Source: Planctomycetota bacterium (GTDB lineage Bacteria; Planctomycetota; Phycisphaerae; Phycisphaerales; UBA1924). Taken from it: a stretch of DNA of 11,058 nt. The notes beneath the pieces are model-generated. The model saw nothing but the letters and a program-made list of their open reading frames with translations, was not told the DNA's origin and did not search any database. The stretch covers positions 1 to 11,058 of the forward strand of contig JAEYNG010000218.1 in assembly GCA_023412695.1 (NCBI GenBank), read 5' to 3'. The position numbers and the translations under genes were made by a program. Positions 10,001-11,058 of this stretch are shown here, in pieces (position 1 is the first letter of the stretch; each line of letters begins with the position of its first letter).

Positions 10001-11058
10001 GTGCTGATCGAGTCGCTCGTCGCAGACCTGGATTCGACCGTTGCCGGCTCGCGGACGATCAAGGTCTTCCGACTGGTGAACGCCGACGCACGGGCGATGG
10101 CCGAAGTGCTGCGCGAGCTGTTCAACCTCCGCCAGAACGGCTCGACGCTCGTGCTTGTCCCGGGGAGGATCGACGACAGCGATGTCGCGATCGCCCCGAC
10201 CGAGGAATCGCTCTTCCCGACATCGGACGAACGCCAGCAGCTGGCGATCACCATCGACGCCCGTACAAACTCGCTGCTCGTCTCCGGCACGCCGGAGTAC
10301 CTGAGCAGGGTCGAGGAGGTTGTCAACGAGCTCGACGGGATCGAGGCCAACGAGCGCGAGCAGCTCGTGTTCGAGCTGCGCAACGCGAAGGCGGCGGACG
10401 TTGCGACGACGCTGCGGGAGTACTTCCAGGAGCAGGCATCCCAGGCGCGCGAGATCCTCGGCGCCGACCGCACCGGCTCGCTGCTTCGGTTGCTGGAGCG
10501 AGAGGTGACGGTTCAGGGGGATACGCCGAGCAACCGGCTGGTCGTCGGTGTCTCGCCGCAGTACCGCGAGACGGTGGAGCGGCTGGTGCAGGAGCTCGAC
10601 TCGACCCCGCCGCAGGTGATGATCCAGGTCTTGCTCGCCGAGGTCACGATCGACTCGGAGGAAACCTGGGGGATGGACATCTCCGTCGGCCCGTTCGGCG
10701 GTGAGGCCTACGGCGTGCGGTCCCTCGGCGCGGGTGCCAGCGTCATCACGGCGCTCGGCGTGCCGAACCTGTCGGTGTCGAGCTCGGACTTCGAGCTGCT
10801 CATCCGTGCTCTCGAGGCGCAGGGGCGGCTCGAGGTGCTCAGCCGCCCCCAGATCCTCGTGAACAACAACGAGCTCGCGAGGATCCAGGTCGGCGAGAAC
10901 ATCGCGATCGTCGAGTCGGTCGAACGCCGCGACAACGGCAACACCCTCGCGAACGTGACGCGCGAGGACGTGGGCATCATCCTGAACGTCACGCCGACGA
11001 TCAGCGCCGACGGGTTCGTCCGCATGGATATCACCCCGACGATCTCGAACCTCTCGGC
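1016..11058 (+). CDS. Giant secretin with about 36 N-type domains (3' end outside window)
   Basis: The frame runs from the GTG at 1016 to the window end without a stop: 3347 complete codons, roughly 350 kDa before the missing C-terminus. Order of parts: Sec signal peptide 1-27; Ala/Pro linker 28-70; N0/STN-like domain about 71-146; about 36 secretin N-type domains from 169 to 3195, averaging about 84 residues; then the secretin beta-domain from about 3197, beginning PPQVMIQVLLAEVTI and containing FELLIRALEAQGRLEVLSRP, ILVNNNELARIQVGENIAIV and DVGIILNVTPTISADGFVRM. Secretins are 12- to 15-subunit outer-membrane gates for type II/III secretion, type IV pili or phage exit. Their N domains form stacked periplasmic rings. 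GspD and PilQ usually have about 650-800 residues and one to five such domains, so this is exceptional. No lipobox Cys follows the signal peptide. The PilO/PilP-like gene upstream suggests a pilus or type II-like apparatus. The family call is firm; substrate and exact machine are unknown. It could serve as a secretion conduit, pilus exit or long structural stalk. Confidence 0.93.
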   Translation, partial: MTSIRHRRLLVPALLLLAAGQPVSVFAQDGAAAGGDAAAVAPISATPAEAAQPAATPAPAAQPEAPAKAGGITFNFKDTPFEQVLDFMARQTGLPVIREAEAPKTGLTFIGASQYTLDEAMDVLNRLLFMHGVQLRREGQYLLLTKAEDMRAMGQVVGKIPEEIGSAEVITTVVPLNNAVAAPLVEQLKGMVGKFGGITALPQQNAIILVDTAANCRRLRAVIEQLDAERPRDAEFKLFPLKHAKAEAVHAALKGLIAERKQVTFVDAQGRKTTVQDDQIEGLSIQADPRTNSIIAVGPKPRLEVVGELVALLDQPEGGVDGREMLTFALSGVDANAAAEIVNRLFQQKGAAESKPTVLPLAAQGKLTVVGSAEQLALVAALLAEVDPGAAPTNAANGEAAVRPETRTAVLRMKHLTGPTASVTAARLLSPRQTAVLRIAPGVDEKSLVVSGPAADVQAFESLVSAIDLPPDRPQEVRQVRIVSGDPAQVLAKAQALYQQSSRAETEAVGASLDGEGRTVTLVGGMPGIAAFTDMLKSVESSVVIERETRSIVLKKARPSAVVGRLAQLSRTLLEPTDGSAYVEPRFDAIDETRTLLVRARPQDLEAIEKLAASIDGATLRDATFRVLMVPSESVELVRTRAADIYREQTELLPNATPVEVLEDHDRGALLVSGDAEGVARFARIVEELSRLAAKPVVRVLELKFVEAAPTAQAINQALGGLGGAGPSGGRLSVSSAEGSNALVISGNEQDVKLVEDIAASLDLEGNKPGTVNVATVPLRRARADIVAPIVQQLLQRDQPNPFAQLRPGQRVPPAALEQARTLVPVKVAADRRLNVVVVSGPRESVEVARQVIADLDVDVSETATGSPRTVRLFTLENADASEVLASVQAIFQDESGQVAAEPPPVVRVDRASNSLVVRATGKQLESIEGLVKGLDNATSAANRDMRLINVDRSKANAAMLAEALRRLLEQRSATKVEVISVEQLLAPQEDGKQGSRLPETLLPVGEATGALNAFSAWIVAAAIGAQADDAREEGVTIAVDPLTNSLIVSGSTRAVERAAALAAELQRQMPAEPQRLRIVTLPEGVDAYVISSLVNQTIGQIGTASAQNPGGFTSRVSVQPDPQGGAVIVSANETDFSTLAELITAVSKPMPGSTLTIKVYPLTNTTAGRVQRAVSDLFSPAPRGRQAQRVLQLAFDGGAAGDGPSLRVDPATVRVTADPGGRSLIVAAPADAVPLLDRFVSLLDQAPAQDQLALRRFPLANARSEQVTPMMQQGLDAARQAAPDSPRATFMADARTNAVLVTGTEAQHREAARLLEQLDLPAETDGSEVAILPLHTARPTTAQRLLEAAIVGNDPAKRDRLRITAADDSNLLIVRAPKDLLDEARRIVSQVDSSEVTGLPVRTVKLERADAESVAQAIQRLYDDRARAASKPNQQPRQRQVAIIGDRRSGSLVIAASDDDFAQVQSLAATFDVPSTRADLQFRVIPLTNARIADLRETIEGVVEEVKFPPGFWSGRGPRRSQEDTLAVQFNDRSNSIVLFGQGDAFDTIERVVKALDIPQAPGAKSVVRAVKLKNANAQSVGTAIQSAMSTPGWSWWRGNDPDGVRVEVDRQNGVLLMVGREDRVEQAAKYATELDSAADVADRTVESIQLTYANADRIAQSLTRFFQGRDRGLGIEKPSASIIGSADGNVLIVAASPDDLAQVRGFVAQMDQPEDNEGRTRELYRLKNAEAGELANILREQFPRTLASREGLVIVTPQAGTNSVIVSAPKELFEKVDALLQSLDAPPQAESSNIVTVTLSQSRAEDIAQSLTAALPAGVKVKITPVRRTNSLLLTGSDEAVALALKQIEKLDETPPKAQTEFRRIVLQHQDGYDIASTLRTVLARRRGSPNEPEPAVSTLNQGNTLLVSATPDQLEEIVKIVKELDVAQGGTRITEFIPLKFADPEATSRALEVFYGRYAAEASTAGARSVSIIANPASKSLVIAAGEAEWAGIRALLEKLDSEEYDTSRRLEIVALKHADAASLARALSDAFSAPLRAEIERERARRQPQPRRFDDQFPDFPTVVLSSKEVVSVTAEPLTNSLVIAGPRDQTERIKAVAQQLDVPAYSQMPEPRLIPLARGPASNVAATLRQLFVDQANALPGGPSRALTGRSVLIVGDDKSNVLVVRADDAQFAQIKAMADSLQSEGDRTQVSVRVVRVQHFPVARVLQTVRTTFGPVAQQGGESLTVEADRTGNNLVVASSQRLFEQIKNLVAELDILAAPHPAATGEPAAPTLNQGVVIIDLENHTPQQMQQVLEQMGLTRAQPVDRPGVVAEPVTIVPLTSRRAIAIIAGPQDGESVRSLVKSLDSQPAMAEQHVAVIRLKTAPAGNVASAVEAMLKPKNQDSQVELAASLAEQVRRLTIHRSEADKANMTVDLSKPISVLPDAQTNSIILASTEANVVALAQIVEMMDKLPIGEAVMVRFFPLQNASATRLASVIRGIFEQGDRLRTNPGTTIRSQPTSETGRALTGQVAISVDERTNAMIVAGREEAVALVEVMVKQLDSEKTTSWIEPRVIRLEHADPVRLATTVRQVLLENAPTTPDMEALQRQIARYRILAEGGDPADVKSMIQADRFAPLSTLLVVPEPNLRAIIVVGSRSNAEAVGELVKLLDVPAAAAENSVRIFSLRVAAADRVATILRDVFRGQVQSGALQPQDELVITSDLRTNAIVVSTSARSFAIVEKLVAQLDSDATGPTVGLTVIPVPTGDVTQLAPKVERLMRDRVEAQRRGGGIANPSDTLSVQPDVASRSLIVAASEENVQIIRGLVEELVKGGEAVSGEQTVDVLPVRTARVEDIAQAIQTLYVEKQNQERGADSVRVTPDLRASAIIVRGTPADVEALRKLVERLDNASVAAVTEIKRIELLKADAGEVVRLLQNVLAGRPIAGTGVVGARKAQVLRFLRSQTAEELAAGGVVAPTEAEISGAIQEQVTLTAELRTNSIVAVAPARLMVLIESLVADLDSTVAGSRTIKVFRLVNADARAMAEVLRELFNLRQNGSTLVLVPGRIDDSDVAIAPTEESLFPTSDERQQLAITIDARTNSLLVSGTPEYLSRVEEVVNELDGIEANEREQLVFELRNAKAADVATTLREYFQEQASQAREILGADRTGSLLRLLEREVTVQGDTPSNRLVVGVSPQYRETVERLVQELDSTPPQVMIQVLLAEVTIDSEETWGMDISVGPFGGEAYGVRSLGAGASVITALGVPNLSVSSSDFELLIRALEAQGRLEVLSRPQILVNNNELARIQVGENIAIVESVERRDNGNTLANVTREDVGIILNVTPTISADGFVRMDITPTISNLS
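1097..1225 (+). other. Ala/Pro-rich low-complexity linker before N0
   Basis: Residues 28-70 are almost entirely Ala, Pro, Gly, Gln and Glu (for example AAATPAPAAQPEAPAKAGG-like composition). The segment is probably disordered and tethers the mature N-terminus to the N0 domain. Confidence 0.7.
1226..1453 (+). other. N0 / STN-like domain of the secretin
   Basis: Residues about 71-146 (GITFNFKDTPFEQVLDFMAR, then QTGLPVI, SQYTLDEAMDVLNRLLFMHG, VQLRREGQYLLLTK) follow the N0 pattern of GspD/PilQ and the TonB-receptor STN domain: a strand with F/I alternation, a helix (PFEQVLDFMARQTG), then a second helix (TLDEAMDVLNRLL) and closing strands ending in LLLT. In known systems N0 binds the GspC or PilP periplasmic domain. 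That matches the C-terminal domain of the gene just upstream. Confidence 0.78.
1520..3124 (+). other. Divergent N-proximal repeats 1-7
   Basis: Repeats 1-7 (residues 169-692) are mostly short, at 59-69 residues, except repeat 2 with 82. Repeats 3-7 lack the usual TN[SA] turn; the equivalent places read AAQGKLTVVG, VDEKSLVVSG, GEGRTVTLVG, IDETRTLLVR and DHDRGALLVS. The strand-helix-strand-strand-helix pattern is otherwise kept. This block is nearest the inner membrane if the protein is oriented like other secretins. Confidence 0.6.
2177..2227 (+). other. Interdomain hinge after repeat 3
   Basis: Residues 388-404 (starting PGAAPTNAANGEAAV) are a low-complexity Ala/Gly/Asn/Pro linker between the third and fourth N-type domains. 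Most neighbouring domains are joined by only about 6-10 residues, so this marks a likely flexible joint. Confidence 0.5.
3938..4126 (+). other. Large insert within repeat 11
   Basis: Repeat 11 is the longest unit (about 122 residues). The extra 50-60 residues lie between its first helix and the strand VTIAVD that leads to LTNSLIVSG. The insert holds a strand-like VEVISVEQLL, a polar QEDGKQGSRL stretch and a hydrophobic run at residues 1011-1026 (ALNAFSAWIVAAAIGA), which is unusual in this array. It could be an amphipathic or membrane-contacting helix or a luminal constriction. Confidence 0.5.
5285..5827 (+). other. Consecutive Arg- and aromatic-rich loops in repeats 16-18
   Basis: The variable loop, in the same position of three adjacent repeats, is unusually basic or aromatic. 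Repeat 16, residues 1424-1441, contains RARAASKPNQQPRQRQ. Repeat 17, residues 1507-1526, contains FPPGFWSGRGPRRS. Repeat 18, residues 1592-1602, contains TPGWSWWRGND. In known secretin N3 domains this loop region points into the channel, so these could form a constriction or cargo-contact belt. That placement is inferred. Confidence 0.5.
7133..7213 (+). other. Arg-rich insert in repeat 24
   Basis: Residues 2040-2066 of the secretin carry IERERARRQPQPRRFDDQFP between the first helix and the strand preceding LTNSLVIAG. About eight arginines are followed by Asp/Phe residues. It is the second strongly basic loop cluster in the array after repeats 16-18. Confidence 0.5.
7805..7861 (+). other. Ala/Pro hinge between repeats 26 and 27
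   Basis: Residues 2264-2282 (AAPHPAATGEPAAPTLNQG) form a Pro/Ala-rich linker, the longest clear break in the C-terminal half of the array. The following repeat 27 is atypical, with TSRRAIAIIAG where most units have TNSLIV. This may divide the array into two structural sections. Confidence 0.5.
8096..10336 (+). other. C-proximal repeats 28-35, rich in long-insert domains
   Basis: Of repeats 28-35 (residues 2361-3107), five are about 86-104 residues long: 28, 29, 30, 34 and 35. Each has an extra 20-45 residues between the first helix and the VxxD strand, often with an additional strand such as VRRLTIHRSE, RYRILAEGG, QVLRFLRSQ or STLVLVPGR. Repeats 28, 29, 34 and 35 retain a canonical QTNS or RTN[SA] turn. 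In ordinary secretins the membrane-proximal N3 domain is also the one with a longer insert, so this region may be an N3-like subfamily. Confidence 0.5.
10604..11058 (+). other. Secretin outer-membrane beta-domain (N-terminal part)
   Basis: From residue 3197 the sequence changes to the secretin core: PPQVMIQVLLAEVTI (first strand), a short gate-like segment with many glycines (VGPFGGEAYGVRSLGAGAS), SSSDFELLIRALEAQGRL, then VLSRPQILVNNNELARIQVG, and DVGIILNVTPTISADGFVRM. These are the hallmark conserved blocks of the GspD/PilQ/pIV family. The final strands, the C-terminal signature and the stop lie beyond the window; roughly 80-120 residues are expected. Confidence 0.9.

Larger units (their letters stand above)
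1520..10600 (+). repeat. Tandem array of about 36 secretin N-type (NolW/KH-like) domains
   Basis: The repeating pattern is a strand (often V-x-PL-x-NA), a helix with A-x-x-V/L-A-x-x-L, a variable loop, a strand V-x-x-D, a turn [TS]N[SA], a strand LIV-x-[GA], and a helix ending [IV]-x-x-LD. Approximate residue limits: 169-227, 234-315, 323-387, 406-469, 477-541, 549-616, 624-692, 697-764, 772-857, 869-936, 946-1067, 1076-1148, 1157-1246, 1254-1321, 1329-1393, 1402-1473, 1482-1558, 1567-1637, 1646-1714, 1723-1786, 1796-1855, 1863-1929, 1936-2005, 2013-2107, 2117-2188, 2197-2262, 2283-2353, 2361-2455, 2464-2549, 2557-2657, 2666-2735, 2744-2816, 2827-2893, 2903-3006, 3014-3107 and 3117-3195. A clear TN[SA] turn is present in about 11 of them. 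The units are highly diverged from one another in both protein and DNA, so the array is old and not a recent or slipped duplication. Boundaries are by eye and the count may shift by one or two. Confidence 0.85.

Noticed and set aside
1520..10600. Assembly artefact or recent slippage expanding the repeats
   Set aside because: The repeat units differ greatly from one another in protein and DNA, with varied inserts, and the frame is intact throughout. I saw no long identical DNA segments that would suggest a misassembled tandem duplication.
1..11058. CRISPR arrays, tRNA or rRNA genes, insertion sequences or phage genes
   Set aside because: No regular short direct repeats with spacers, no cloverleaf-like or rRNA-like segments, and no transposase or integrase motifs were seen. 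Nearly all of the window is explained by the two coding sequences.

Overview
The window is high-GC bacterial DNA. It is coding almost end to end on the + strand and holds two genes, both cut by the window edges. The first (to 892) is the 3' part of an inner-membrane-platform protein of a type II secretion or type IV pilus-like machine. It has a PilO/GspM-like periplasmic domain, a proline-rich linker, and a C-terminal PilP/GspC homology-region-like beta domain. The second starts at a GTG at 1016 behind a strong Shine-Dalgarno and stays open to base 11058, giving at least 3347 codons without a stop. I translated it codon by codon.

The second gene encodes a giant secretin. In order it has a Sec signal peptide (residues 1-27), an Ala/Pro linker (28-70), an N0/STN-like domain (about 71-146), a tandem array of about 36 secretin N-type (NolW-like, KH-fold) domains (about 169-3195), and the start of a bona fide secretin outer-membrane beta-domain (from about 3197). 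That last domain carries the recognisable VLSRPQILVNNNELARIQVG signature. Ordinary secretins such as GspD or PilQ have roughly one to five such N domains, so this is about a ten-fold expansion. I regard it as the unusual system in this window.

Layout: 1-892 PilO/PilP-like gene; 893-1015 short intergenic region with two inverted repeats and the ribosome binding site; 1016-11058 giant secretin. The order matches pilO-pilP-pilQ and gspC-gspD operons, where the PilP/GspC C-terminal domain docks on the secretin N0 ring. Here the PilO and PilP functions appear fused, and the partner secretin keeps N0 but has a hugely lengthened periplasmic part. If each repeat forms a ring, as in known secretins, the oligomer would be a multi-megadalton periplasmic tube far longer than usual. 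That would suit a cell with a very deep periplasm.

Taxonomy is an inference. High GC, a GTG start, a very long gene and an unusual secretin with a minimal PilO/PilP-like partner suggest Planctomycetota, possibly Phycisphaerae-like, but nothing in the window proves it. I see no tRNA, rRNA, CRISPR array, insertion sequence or phage gene. Long minus-strand open frames within the secretin gene are codon-bias shadows.
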